Made by a program: the position numbers and the translations under genes. From Paucibacter sp. Y2R2-4 (GTDB taxonomy: Bacteria; Pseudomonadota; Gammaproteobacteria; Burkholderiales; Burkholderiaceae_C), in assembly GCF_025717535.1 (NCBI RefSeq), contig NZ_JAJIRO010000006.1, positions 62,001-126,000 on the forward strand: DNA of 64,000 nt. The letters run 5' to 3'. Under the pieces are notes generated by a model, which had not been told where the DNA came from, did not search any database, and was given only the letters and a program-made list of their open reading frames with translations. Positions 24,598-33,811 of the stretch are shown here, piece after piece; positions within the stretch are counted from its first letter, which is position 1; each line of letters opens with the position of its first letter.

Positions 24598-25836
24598 ATG
24601 CAGCCCAAATTCGTACTTTCCTCCCTCGCCGCCGCCCTGGTGCTGGCCGCCGCCCCAGCCCTGGCCTGGAGCACGCTGGACGGCAATGCGCCGCTGGTGA
24701 TCGCCCATCGCGGTGCTTCCGGCTATATGCCCGAGCACACCATCGAGGGCTACACCAAGGCCATCGAGCTGGGCGCCAACTACATCGAACCCGACCTGGT
24801 CATGACCAAGGACGGCGTGCTGGTGGCTCGCCACGAGCCCGTCATCGGTGACTCCACCAATGTGCGTCAGCTGTCCCAGTTCGCCAACCGCATGACGACC
24901 AAGACCATCGACGGCGTCGTCTACAAGGACCAGTACTTCGTCGAAGACTTCACCTTGGCCGAGCTGAAGACCTTGGGCGCGATGCAAACCCGCGCCGGCC
25001 GCCCGACCACCTATGACGGCCAATTCAAGGTGCCGACCCTGGACGAAGTGATCGCCCTGGCCAAGGCCAAGAGCATCGAGACCGGTCGCACCATCGGCAT
25101 CTATCCAGAGCTGAAGCACTCGACCTATATGCAGGGCGTGTCGCTGGCCCAGGGCCGCAGCAAGACCTACTTTGAAGACAAGCTGGTGTCCACGCTGCAC
25201 AGCGCTTACGGCAATGTGGCGAATGCGCCGGTGTTCATTCAGAGCTTTGAAGTCTCGAACCTGCAGTACCTGAACACCAAGACCGACATCAAGTTGGTGC
25301 AATTGGTGGACGCCGATGATGTCAATCCAGACGGCTCGATGTCGCTGGTGGCACCGTATGACAAGCCTTTCGACGTGGCCAACCGTGGCGGCAAGCTGAC
25401 TTTTGCCGATCTGGTGAGCTCGGTCGGCCTGTCCTTCGTGGCCACTTATGCCGACGGCATCGGCCCCTGGAAGCCCTATCTGATGAAGACCGTGGCGGAC
25501 GGCGTGGACCGTGACGGCGACGGCGCACTGACTGGCAAAGACCGCCGTGTTGACGGCTCGACCGGCGTGATCGAGAACGCTCACGCCAATGGCCTCTTCG
25601 TGCACACCTGGACTTTCCGCAACGACGCCTCGATGCTGGGTTTTGCCGATCCACAAAAGGAAATGGAAGCCTATCTGAAGATGGGTGTGGATGGCATCTT
25701 CACCGACTTCACCGACACCGGTGTGGCCGCGGTGAACGCCGTGGCGGCCTCCGCCGTGCCGGAACCTGAGAGCTATGCCATGTTGCTGGCTGGCCTGGGC
25801 GCACTGGCGCTGGTGCGTCGTCGCAAGAGCATCTGA
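24598..25836 (+). CDS. Exported glycerophosphodiester phosphodiesterase with PEP-CTERM tail
   Basis: A 412-residue secreted enzyme of the GlpQ family, which hydrolyses glycerophosphodiesters to glycerol 3-phosphate and an alcohol. The signal peptide ends APALAW; catalytic motifs are VIAHRGASGYMPEHTIEGY (general acid/base His and metal Glu) and NYIEPDLVMTKDGVLVARHE. The C-terminal half contains IGIYPELKHSTY, FIQSFEVSNLQYL and FVHTWTFRND, as in periplasmic GlpQ. Unusually it ends in a PEP-CTERM tail, VPEPESYAMLLAGLGALALV plus basic RRRKS, so it may be attached at the cell surface. AAGGAG ends about six bases before the ATG. A Rho-independent terminator follows. Confidence 0.9.
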   Translation: MQPKFVLSSLAAALVLAAAPALAWSTLDGNAPLVIAHRGASGYMPEHTIEGYTKAIELGANYIEPDLVMTKDGVLVARHEPVIGDSTNVRQLSQFANRMTTKTIDGVVYKDQYFVEDFTLAELKTLGAMQTRAGRPTTYDGQFKVPTLDEVIALAKAKSIETGRTIGIYPELKHSTYMQGVSLAQGRSKTYFEDKLVSTLHSAYGNVANAPVFIQSFEVSNLQYLNTKTDIKLVQLVDADDVNPDGSMSLVAPYDKPFDVANRGGKLTFADLVSSVGLSFVATYADGIGPWKPYLMKTVADGVDRDGDGALTGKDRRVDGSTGVIENAHANGLFVHTWTFRNDASMLGFADPQKEMEAYLKMGVDGIFTDFTDTGVAAVNAVAASAVPEPESYAMLLAGLGALALVRRRKSI

Positions 25837-25902
25837 TTGCTCAGATTGCTCAGATCGCACTCACACTCAGCGGCGACTCGCTGCTGAGTGCAGTTCAAGA
25901 GA

Positions 25903-25926
25903 ACCGGCCCTGGGCCGGTTTTTTTA
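25903..25926 (+). terminator. Rho-independent terminator after the GDPD gene
   Basis: ACCGGC (25903-25908) pairs with GCCGGT (25914-25919) around a five-base loop, followed by seven T (25919-25925). It reaches the stop codon of the convergent DinB gene. Confidence 0.85.
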
Positions 25927-26529
25927 TGCCCCGCTCGCGGGCTCGGCAAACACCTGGGCTTCGGTCCAGCCCAGCGCCGCAAAGTCAGCGGCGCGCTCCC
26001 CAGCTTCGCCAGCGCAAAAGAATTCATCAAGCTGCGGCGGCGCCACCGACGTGCCTGCCAACATGGCGTGCACCTGACCCCGGTGGTGGATCTGGTGTTG
26101 AAACAGATGCGCCAGCAAGCGGCTGCGCGTGTCGATCTGCGGCCGGCCCGGCCGGGCAATGGTGACGGGCCGCTGCAAGTCCGTGTCGGTCTGCGCTTGG
26201 CAGTAGCGGATCAGGCGCTCGTCGACGCGCATCTGCTCGGCACGCAAGTCGGCGCACTGCGCATAGGGCTGCTCTTGCGCAAAAAAGACATAGCAATCGG
26301 GGTGCGGCGTTTGGCCCTGCAACTCGCGCTCCATCGCATCCAAGTAGAACCAATCCACGCACAGGGTGTGATTCAGCGTGGCCTTGATGGAGGGGAAGAA
26401 GCTGCAGCGCGTAGCTTCGAAGTCGGCGGGGCTGAGCTGCATGCAAGCGCCCAAGAGCCGATAGTTGGCCCAGGCGTTGTTGTAGGCCATGCGCAGCAGG
26501 TGCTGGCTCAGCGGCTGGTCTTTCGTCAT
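25924..26529 (-). CDS. DinB-family protein
   Basis: A 201-residue four-helix-bundle protein of the DinB/YfiT family. The expected metal-binding histidines appear in [19 protein letters not shown] (first His) and [17 protein letters not shown] (second and third), the standard H-x-x-x-H arrangement. DinB proteins act as thiol-dependent transferases or have unknown roles; a link to DNA damage holds only for the founding Bacillus gene. The ATG at 26529 is unambiguous. It is convergent with the GDPD gene and divergent from the caspase gene, so the 164-base gap contains two promoters. Confidence 0.9.
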   Translation of the reverse strand: MTKDQPLSQHLLRMAYNNAWANYRLLGACMQLSPADFEATRCSFFPSIKATLNHTLCVDWFYLDAMERELQGQTPHPDCYVFFAQEQPYAQCADLRAEQMRVDERLIRYCQAQTDTDLQRPVTIARPGRPQIDTRSRLLAHLFQHQIHHRGQVHAMLAGTSVAPPQLDEFFCAGEAGERAADFAALGWTEAQVFAEPASGA

Positions 26530-26693
26530 GGCAAAAGCTCCTGATAAGTCGAATGATCCTAGGGGTTTCGCATTCTCGGGGCTACGCCCAAGATCGCAGG
26601 CGGCCGTCGTCGGCGGCGCACCCTTCTTTTTTCTTTCTCAATCATTCACAACAAGCCGAAGGCCGCGCGCAATTCGGCCAGGAGACCCGCACC

Positions 26694-27629
26694 ATGGCAA
26701 GCAAAGTCACCCCGGCCAGCAAGGCCCCCGTTAAAACCAGCGCGGCCAAGGCGAATGCACTCTCGCTGCACATTGGCCTGAATGCCGTGGACCCGGCCGC
26801 TTATGGGGGCTGGGACGGGCCACTCGCGGCTTGCGAGTTTGATGCCAAAGACATGGCGGCGTTGGCCAAGTCACAAGGCATGAAGCCCACGGTCTTGCTG
26901 ACCAAAAAAGGCACGCGCGCGGCCACGCTGGCCGCCATGCGCAGCGCCGCCAAGAGCTTGAAAGCAGGGGACTTGTTCCTGATGACTTATTCAGGCCATG
27001 GCGGCCAGGTGGGGGATGTGAACGGCGACGAGCCCGACCACAAAGACGAAACCCTGTGCTTGTACGATGGTCAGCTGATCGATGACGAGCTTTACTTTGA
27101 GCTGAGCAAGTTCGCTGCCGGGGTGCGGGTTCTGGTCTTGTCCGACAGTTGCCACAGCGGTACGGTCACGCGTGACTTCCCGCCGCCCCCGCCTCCGGCC
27201 GGCCAACGCCCGCGTTTGATGCCAGCCGAGGTGGCGCGTCGCGTCTATGAGACGCACAAGAAGTTCTATGACGATCTGCAGCGCAAGGTCTTGGCGGAGG
27301 CCGCCAAGACCGTCGTCGACCCCGATGCCGCTTTGGCCCTGGTCGGCGGCGCTTCGCAGGCCACCGCCTTGGTGGGCAAATTCAAGCCATCTGTGGTCTT
27401 GATCTCAGGTTGCCAAGACAACCAGACCTCGATGGATGGCGAGCACAACGGCGCCTTTACCGGCCAGCTCTTGAAGATCTGGAATAGCGGCGCCTTCAGT
27501 GGCAACTACAGCAGCTTCCACAGCCGCATTCGCGCTGGCATGCCGCCCAGCCAGTCGCCCAACTTATTCCTGCTTGGTGATCAGGCGGCTTTGGCGAGCT
27601 TCATGAAACAGAAGCCCTTCACGGTTTGA
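26694..27629 (+). CDS. Metacaspase-like caspase-family protease
   Basis: A 311-residue C14-type cysteine protease. The catalytic dyad is visible as His102 in [13 protein letters not shown] and Cys153 in [15 protein letters not shown]. Between them the acidic stretch [15 protein letters not shown] resembles the acidic pocket of metacaspases, which cut after Arg or Lys. A Pro run (PPPPPP) follows the Cys strand; the last strand pattern [13 protein letters not shown], with [12 protein letters not shown], completes the fold. There is no signal peptide or extra domain, so it is probably cytoplasmic. The ATG has AGGAGACC upstream, the same octamer found before the next gene. The next gene, 104 bases on, also carries a caspase-like (CHAT) domain, suggesting a joint system. 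Confidence 0.9.
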   Translation: MASKVTPASKAPVKTSAAKANALSLHIGLNAVDPAAYGGWDGPLAACEFDAKDMAALAKSQGMKPTVLLTKKGTRAATLAAMRSAAKSLKAGDLFLMTYSGHGGQVGDVNGDEPDHKDETLCLYDGQLIDDELYFELSKFAAGVRVLVLSDSCHSGTVTRDFPPPPPPAGQRPRLMPAEVARRVYETHKKFYDDLQRKVLAEAAKTVVDPDAALALVGGASQATALVGKFKPSVVLISGCQDNQTSMDGEHNGAFTGQLLKIWNSGAFSGNYSSFHSRIRAGMPPSQSPNLFLLGDQAALASFMKQKPFTV

Positions 27630-27733
27630 ATTGACCCGAGTGACCCAAGGGCCGTGCGTGCCAGCAGCGCCGCGGCACTCATTGCTGCGACTACCCCGCC
27701 TCCATCAAAAAGAGCCCCTAGGAGACCCAAGTT

Positions 27734-30700
27734 ATGGCCGAGCCGCAGATCACCCTCAAACTGAACGGTCGCCCTACCGCGCGGCTGCAACTGCCCGCCT
27801 TGCTGACCCCGGCGGCGCGCTCCGCCGAGCGGCGCGATGATGCTTTCCTGCCCGAAGGCTATTTGCAGCCACTCAGCGCGTTTGACATGAGCCCGGCGGC
27901 GCGCAGCGCGGAAGGCCTGCCCTTGGCGCAAAGCCATGCCGCCGCGCCCAATGAGGTCTTGGTGCTGGAGTTGGCCGATGGCAGCTGCCTGATTACCAGC
28001 GCGGCGCGTTTGCGGGCGACCTTGCAGCAAACTCATCCCGAGCTGATCGGGGAAGACGGCGAAATCTTGCTGGAGGCCTTGCGTGCCCAAGGCGCAGCGC
28101 CGGGTCGCGGCTTGGGCGAGGCGGTGGGCGGGCTGATCAGCAAGGTCTTCAGCTTCGCGGTGGGGGCGGCGCCCGATGCCATCATCGACGCGGCGCTGGG
28201 CGAGCTGAAGAACAAGGCCGAGCTTGGCGTCAGCTGGGCCGGCACCAAGGCCTTGATGTGGGCCATTGAAAAGCAGCTCTCGCAAGCACCGGGTCTGTAC
28301 CGCTGGGTCTCGGCCACCGGCAAGCCGCAAGATTTGGAACCGGTTGATTTCGAACGCCAGCCGCCTGCGGGGGCGATGCTGGTCTTTGTGCACGGCACAG
28401 GCTCCAGCACCCTGGGCAGCTTTGGCGAGCTGCGCAGTGGCGACCGTGACTTGTGGGGCACGCTGCAGGCTCGCTTCAGCGGTGGCATTTACGGCTTTGA
28501 GCATCGCACCCTGTCGCAAAGCCCAATCGAGAACGCCATTGATCTGGTCCGCGCTCTTCCGATGGGTGCCCAGGTCTGTCTGGTCTCTCATTCGCGCGGA
28601 GGCCTGGTGGCCGATCTGCTGTGCTTGGGAGACTTTGACGCCTTGATTGACCGTTATGCCTATGCCTTCAAAGGCACGGGCGATGCCGATGCCGAGGAGG
28701 CCAAACGCGTCATCAAGGAGTTGGAAACGGCCCATGCGGAACAACGCGCGCAGCTGCGCACCCTGGCCGGTTTGTTGCGCGAGCGCCAGATCGTGGTGCA
28801 GCGCTATGTGCGCGCCGCTTCGCCGGCCAGCGGCACCAAGTTGGCCAGTGGCAATTTCGATGTCTTTTTGTCTGGCCTGCTGAGCTTGATTGGCACGGTG
28901 CCTTTCTTCTTCGGCAGCCCTTGGTATTCGGCCTTCAAGCGGGTGGTGATCGAGATCGCCAAGAACCGCACCAATGCCCATTTGGTGCCGGGCATCGAGG
29001 CCATGCTGCCCGACTCGCCGATGGCGCGCCTGCTGCGCGATGCACCGGTGCGGCCGGGCACGGCGATGTCGGTGATTGCCGGCGATATTCAGGGCGGCCA
29101 TCTGTTGCGCCGGCTTGGCGTCATGCTGACGGACTTTCTGCTCTTCGACAATGACGACAACGATCTGGTGGTCAACACCACCGCCATGCTGGCCGGCATT
29201 GCGCCCAAGTCTGCGGCACGAGTTTTGTTTGATCGCGGGGCGGATGTTTCGCACTTCCGCTACTTCGTCAATATCGACACCCGCGCCGCCCTGCGCGACT
29301 GGCTGGTGGTAGCGCAGCCGCTGGAGCTGAGCAGCTTCCGGCCCTTGCCCGATCCGGCCGATTACGAGGCGGCGCTCGCTGCAGCCGGGGCCAGCCGCAG
29401 TGTCGGCGCGGCCGACCGGCCGGTGGTGGTGGTGCTGCCGGGCATCATGGGTTCGCATCTGCGTGTTGGCGCAAAAGACCGGGTTTGGTTCGACCCGGGC
29501 GATATCGCCACCGGCGGCTTGGCCAAGATCGAGTGGTCGAAGCCCACGGTGGAGGCGGATGAGCTGTTCGCCATGTTCTATGGCCGGGTCTGCAAGCACT
29601 TGGCCGACAGCCACCGGGTCGAACCCTTCCCTTATGACTGGCGCCAGCCGCTGGATGTCTTGGCCGAGCGCTTGGGGGAGTTCCTGGATCGACTGATGCA
29701 ACAGACCCAGCAACCGGTTCGCTTGCTGGCGCACAGCATGGGCGGCTTGGTGGTGCGGGCCTGCATTTACAAGCGCCGCGCGGTGATGGATCAACTGATG
29801 GCGCGCGAAGGCTCGCGCTTGCTGATGCTGGGCACACCTCACCAGGGCGCGCACTCGATGGTGGAGAACTTGATTGGCAAGGGCGCCACCTTGCGCACCC
29901 TGGTGCGCTTGGACCTGACACACGATATGCAGCAGGTGCTGGACATCATTGCCGGCTTCCGCGGTGCATTGCAGCTGCTGCCCAAGCCGGGCTTTCAAGA
30001 TCAGTTCCAGGGCCAACCCGGGGGCGGAGCCAGTTATGCCTATCAGCAGGCGCAAACCTGGTTGACGCTGAAAGAGAAGGTCAGCGATTTCTGGTTCGGC
30101 GACCAATTGGCCGGCACGCCCGCTCAATCGGTGCTGGACTCAGCCAGCTGGTTGTGGGCGCAAGACGGCTCCGCCCAGCCGGCTCTGCCCGCCGCCTACG
30201 AAACCAAGAGCATCTATATCTTCGGCCAGGCGCCCAACACCCCTTGTGGTCTGTGCGAAGAAGGTGGACGCTTGAAGATGGTGGGCACCTCGCGGGGCGA
30301 TGGCACGGTGACCTGGGCCTCCGGGCGCATTGGTGGCATCGGGCGGCAGTACTACATGCCGGCGGCGCATGGCGATCTCTTGTCGACCAGCGCTCACTTC
30401 GTCGCCATCACCGAGCTGCTGAACTCGGGCGCCACTTCGGGTCTGAGCGCGCAGCCGCCTAGCAGCCGAGCGATTGAGCAAGCCCAGCCGCTCATCTACG
30501 ACGCCGGCCCGCCCAATGCCGATGACCCCGATGCCCTGATGCGCGGGCTGATGGGCAGCTCAGCGCGCAACCGGGTGCCTGCGCGCACGCAGCGGCGGCT
30601 CGAAGTGGCCGTGCGCGCCATGGACCTGCGCTTTGTCAGCGACCCCATCATGGTCGGGCACTACGAGCGGGACCCCATCGCCGGCGCCGAGGCTTTGATC

Positions 30701-33670
30701 GACCGCGAGCTCTTGAACCGAGAGCTCAGTGAGCGCCACAGCCTTGGCCTTTACGCCGGCGCGCGCGGCACGGCGGCCGTGGTGCTGCGGGTGCGCGGTG
30801 ACTTTGAGCGCAGGTTTGGAAGCCTGAGTGGCGCTGTGGTCACCGGCCTGGGCTCTTATGACCGGGCCTTGAGCCCGGCCGATTTGACCGAGGCGGTGCG
30901 CACCGGCGCCTTGCGCTACTTGCTGCAAGTCATTGATGTCTTGGGCAAGGCCGACCGCGAGGTGCCGCTGTCCAGCTTGCTTCTGGGCTATAACTCCTCG
31001 GCCAATCTGACCGTGGCGGCCTCGGTGGAGGCTTTGGTGCGCGGCGTGATGGAGGCGAATGCGCGTTTTTATGCCGCCACCCGTTTGAACATCCGCATCG
31101 CCCGGCTGGACATCATCGAGCTCTATCTGGACACCGCCATCGGCGCCACCTATGCCTTGCGTGCCCTCAGTGGGCAGCTGGCGGCGCAGGCCGAAAAACA
31201 GGGCACGGCGCTGCTCTGTCAAAGCGAACTGCAGCAAGGAGAAGGCTTCCGGCAGCGACTCTTTGACGATGGCAATTCCAGCTATTGGCCGCGTTTGATC
31301 ATCACCGATGCCGAGCGCAGCGAATCGCAGAACCCGGTGGTTCCGGGGGCTGCCCCCTTGGCCGACAAGCTGCGCTTTGTGTTCGTGGGGCAGCGGGCTC
31401 GCGCCGAGTCGGTAGCCCTGCAGCGGCAGCCTGGCTTGATCGAGCAGATGGTGGCGCAGCAAATCGGCAATCCAATCTGGAACGAAGACTTCGGCCGCAT
31501 GCTGTTCCAGCTGATGGTGCCGCATGACTTCAAGGATGCTGCGCGTCAGCTCGACCGCGTGGTGTTGGTGGTGGATGGCTACACCGCCAATCTGCCCTGG
31601 GAGCTGATGTTGGCCGATGACCCGGATCGCCCCTCCGAAGAAAAGCAGCCGCTGGCCTTGCGCACGGCGGTGGTGCGCCAGTTGTCGGCGCAGACCTTCC
31701 GGGCCACGGTGCACCAAAGTGTCTTGCGGCAGGCCCTGGTGATCGCCAATCCCTCGGTGGCAGGTTTCGCCAAAGGCTTCCCGGTCTTGAATGGCCAGCC
31801 GACTCAAGACCCGCCGGATCTGCCGGGCGCTCAGGCCGAGGGCGAGGCCTGCCAAGAACTCTTGACCAGCATGGGCTACCAAGTCGAAGCGGTGATCGGC
31901 AGCTTCAACAAAGCCAGCGATGTGCTGGCCAAACTCTACGCCAAGCCCTGGCGCATCCTGCATATCTCGGCCCACGGCCTGTTTGACTTGCCGCATGCCG
32001 ATGGGCGCCGCCGCAGCGGCGTGCTGCTGTCCGATGGTTTGCTGATCACGGCGGCAGAAATCATGGCCATGGAGACGGTGCCTGAGCTGGTGTTCTTGAA
32101 CTGCTGCCATCTGGGTCAGGTCGACAGCGGCGCGCAAGGCCCTGGCAGCAACAAGTTGGCGGCCAGCGTGGCGCGCGAGCTCATCGCCATTGGCGTGCGC
32201 TGTGTGGTGGTGGCGGGTTGGGCGGTCAATGATGAGTCGGCCCGCCTGTTCGGCGAGGTCTTTTATGCACAGCTCCTGTTGCGCCGCCATTCCTTTGGCG
32301 ACGCGGTGTTCAGTGCCCGCAAAGAGGTGTGGAAGCACCATCCCGAGGACATCACCTGGGGCGCTTTCCAAGCCTATGGGGACCCTGTCTGGTTGGCCGA
32401 GCCGGCGGCGGAAGGCGGCCTCGGCGGCGGTGCAGCCAGCCGCTATGTGTCACCCGACGAGATGTTGGATGAGTTGGCCCGCTTGCGCTCTGACCTGGCC
32501 CGGCGTGGCGACGATCTGGGCTCGCGAGCCTTGCAAGCGCAGGTTGATCGGGTTGCCGATGCCTTGGCGCGTCGCTGCCCGGCGGGCTGGCAACAAAACC
32601 CGCAGCTGCAATATGCGCTGGGCCAGACTTGGTTTGATCTGGGCCAGTGGGAGCGCGCGCGGGCCGCCTTTTTGAGTGCCGCGCAAGCGGTGGACCGCAT
32701 CGGTGGTGTGCCTATCTCTGATCTTGAAAAGCTGGTCGATGTGGAGTCCCGTTGGGGCGAGGCTCGCGCGGTTCAGGCGCTGGGGCCGGCCTTGGCCGGC
32801 GACCGAGCGGCACAGCAGCAATTGCGGGCTGCCGAGGCCTTGATCGATTTGGCCCTGCGTCGCTTGGATGGGCTGGACGCTTTGGTGGTCAATGGCGATT
32901 GCGGCCCTGATGGCGAGCCGCTGCTGCCCCAAACCTCGATGCACAGTGAACGCACCGCCTTGCGCGGCGCTGCTTGGCAACGCAAGGCCAATTTGCAGGC
33001 GCGGCGAATGTTGAGTGGTCAGCTGGACACGGCGGCACAGGACTTGGCCGCCAAAGCGATGGCGACTTGCCTGCAAACCAGCGTGGAGGCTTACCGTGCC
33101 GGCGAAGGGCAGCCAGGGTCCGAGCATTTCAGCCCCTGCCATGCCTTGTACCGGCTGGCCCTGGATGCCTTGACCGATTGGCCCAGCCCGGCCGAAAAAG
33201 ACGCCGCCCTCGAGCTGGCCCAGCAATGCCGGCGCGCGGCTGCGCAGAACTTCGCCATGCAGCCCAGCCCCTGGGACTTGCTGATCCAGCCCGAGGCCTT
33301 GTTGGTCGAGCGCTTGATTGATGGTCAGCTGGGGCGGGCTGACGAAGAAGGGCGGCGCTGCTTCGAGGACTTGTCGTCCAGCTATGCCGAAGCACTGGGC
33401 TGCGTGACGGTGCGGCCACTGCAGCTGCAGGCCATGGTGGACCGATTGGAGCGACTGTCCCGCTTTGTCGATGCTTCGGCGCTGGCGCAGCATGACGACG
33501 AGGCGCTGAGCCGCACGGCGGACCGCCTGATCGCCTTGGCGCAAAGCCTCATGCCCGGCCACGCCGCGCGCAGCGACAGACCGCCCAAGCTCAGTGCCCG
33601 CACAAAGGCCAAGGCCCCGCGGGCAAAGCCGAAAGGGAAGCAGCAAGCCAAGAAGAATGCCAAGTCCTGA
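27734..33670 (+). CDS. 1978-residue fusion of two alpha/beta hydrolase domains with a CHAT protease domain
   Basis: Domains in order. A beta-rich N-terminus (1-200). A first hydrolase: MLVFVHGTGSS (oxyanion region, about 215-225) with nucleophile Ser287 in VSHSRGG. A second, LCAT/PDAT-like hydrolase: VVLPGIMGSHL (about 566-576), FPYDWR, nucleophile Ser668 in LLAHSMGG, LGTPHQGAHS, then Asp856 in GDGTV and His879 in AAHGDL, a complete triad. A middle region. A CHAT domain with His1414 in HISAHGLFD and Cys1458 in FLNCCHLGQ (C-x-x-G), plus CVVVAGWAVND. A helical, TPR-like C-terminal part (about 1600-1930) and a Lys-rich tail. Lipase plus protease in one chain, behind a metacaspase, suggests a defence or regulated-death effector; this is inference. 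AGGAGACC precedes the ATG. Confidence 0.88.
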   Translation: MAEPQITLKLNGRPTARLQLPALLTPAARSAERRDDAFLPEGYLQPLSAFDMSPAARSAEGLPLAQSHAAAPNEVLVLELADGSCLITSAARLRATLQQTHPELIGEDGEILLEALRAQGAAPGRGLGEAVGGLISKVFSFAVGAAPDAIIDAALGELKNKAELGVSWAGTKALMWAIEKQLSQAPGLYRWVSATGKPQDLEPVDFERQPPAGAMLVFVHGTGSSTLGSFGELRSGDRDLWGTLQARFSGGIYGFEHRTLSQSPIENAIDLVRALPMGAQVCLVSHSRGGLVADLLCLGDFDALIDRYAYAFKGTGDADAEEAKRVIKELETAHAEQRAQLRTLAGLLRERQIVVQRYVRAASPASGTKLASGNFDVFLSGLLSLIGTVPFFFGSPWYSAFKRVVIEIAKNRTNAHLVPGIEAMLPDSPMARLLRDAPVRPGTAMSVIAGDIQGGHLLRRLGVMLTDFLLFDNDDNDLVVNTTAMLAGIAPKSAARVLFDRGADVSHFRYFVNIDTRAALRDWLVVAQPLELSSFRPLPDPADYEAALAAAGASRSVGAADRPVVVVLPGIMGSHLRVGAKDRVWFDPGDIATGGLAKIEWSKPTVEADELFAMFYGRVCKHLADSHRVEPFPYDWRQPLDVLAERLGEFLDRLMQQTQQPVRLLAHSMGGLVVRACIYKRRAVMDQLMAREGSRLLMLGTPHQGAHSMVENLIGKGATLRTLVRLDLTHDMQQVLDIIAGFRGALQLLPKPGFQDQFQGQPGGGASYAYQQAQTWLTLKEKVSDFWFGDQLAGTPAQSVLDSASWLWAQDGSAQPALPAAYETKSIYIFGQAPNTPCGLCEEGGRLKMVGTSRGDGTVTWASGRIGGIGRQYYMPAAHGDLLSTSAHFVAITELLNSGATSGLSAQPPSSRAIEQAQPLIYDAGPPNADDPDALMRGLMGSSARNRVPARTQRRLEVAVRAMDLRFVSDPIMVGHYERDPIAGAEALIDRELLNRELSERHSLGLYAGARGTAAVVLRVRGDFERRFGSLSGAVVTGLGSYDRALSPADLTEAVRTGALRYLLQVIDVLGKADREVPLSSLLLGYNSSANLTVAASVEALVRGVMEANARFYAATRLNIRIARLDIIELYLDTAIGATYALRALSGQLAAQAEKQGTALLCQSELQQGEGFRQRLFDDGNSSYWPRLIITDAERSESQNPVVPGAAPLADKLRFVFVGQRARAESVALQRQPGLIEQMVAQQIGNPIWNEDFGRMLFQLMVPHDFKDAARQLDRVVLVVDGYTANLPWELMLADDPDRPSEEKQPLALRTAVVRQLSAQTFRATVHQSVLRQALVIANPSVAGFAKGFPVLNGQPTQDPPDLPGAQAEGEACQELLTSMGYQVEAVIGSFNKASDVLAKLYAKPWRILHISAHGLFDLPHADGRRRSGVLLSDGLLITAAEIMAMETVPELVFLNCCHLGQVDSGAQGPGSNKLAASVARELIAIGVRCVVVAGWAVNDESARLFGEVFYAQLLLRRHSFGDAVFSARKEVWKHHPEDITWGAFQAYGDPVWLAEPAAEGGLGGGAASRYVSPDEMLDELARLRSDLARRGDDLGSRALQAQVDRVADALARRCPAGWQQNPQLQYALGQTWFDLGQWERARAAFLSAAQAVDRIGGVPISDLEKLVDVESRWGEARAVQALGPALAGDRAAQQQLRAAEALIDLALRRLDGLDALVVNGDCGPDGEPLLPQTSMHSERTALRGAAWQRKANLQARRMLSGQLDTAAQDLAAKAMATCLQTSVEAYRAGEGQPGSEHFSPCHALYRLALDALTDWPSPAEKDAALELAQQCRRAAAQNFAMQPSPWDLLIQPEALLVERLIDGQLGRADEEGRRCFEDLSSSYAEALGCVTVRPLQLQAMVDRLERLSRFVDASALAQHDDEALSRTADRLIALAQSLMPGHAARSDRPPKLSARTKAKAPRAKPKGKQQAKKNAKS

Positions 33671-33709
33671 GTGCTCGGGAGCCTTCGCCGTAGCATCCGC
33701 TGAAGCTCG

Positions 33710-33721
33710 CTACACTTTGCC
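33710..33721 (+). promoter_or_regulatory. CTACACTTTGCC motif, possible -10 region before puuD
   Basis: The 12-mer is identical to that before uraH (22039-22050). TACACT is a fair -10 hexamer and no clear -35 is present. It lies 90 bases before the puuD start chosen here and 40 bases after the stop of the CHAT gene. Confidence 0.35.
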
Positions 33722-33811
33722 GCACAAAGGAATGGTGTCGCAGCGGCTTTGAGTGACGCGACCTAACGCAGCTCACAGCGCCCGCCTGTGGTGAGCCGCT
33801 TCGGGGTTTGG

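Noticed and set aside
27581-32371. Long minus-strand open frames (848 and 603 codons) opposite the CHAT gene
   Set aside because: They are antisense shadows of a high-GC gene with clear plus-strand domains; compositions rich in Gln/His/Arg/Gly and no family resemblance.
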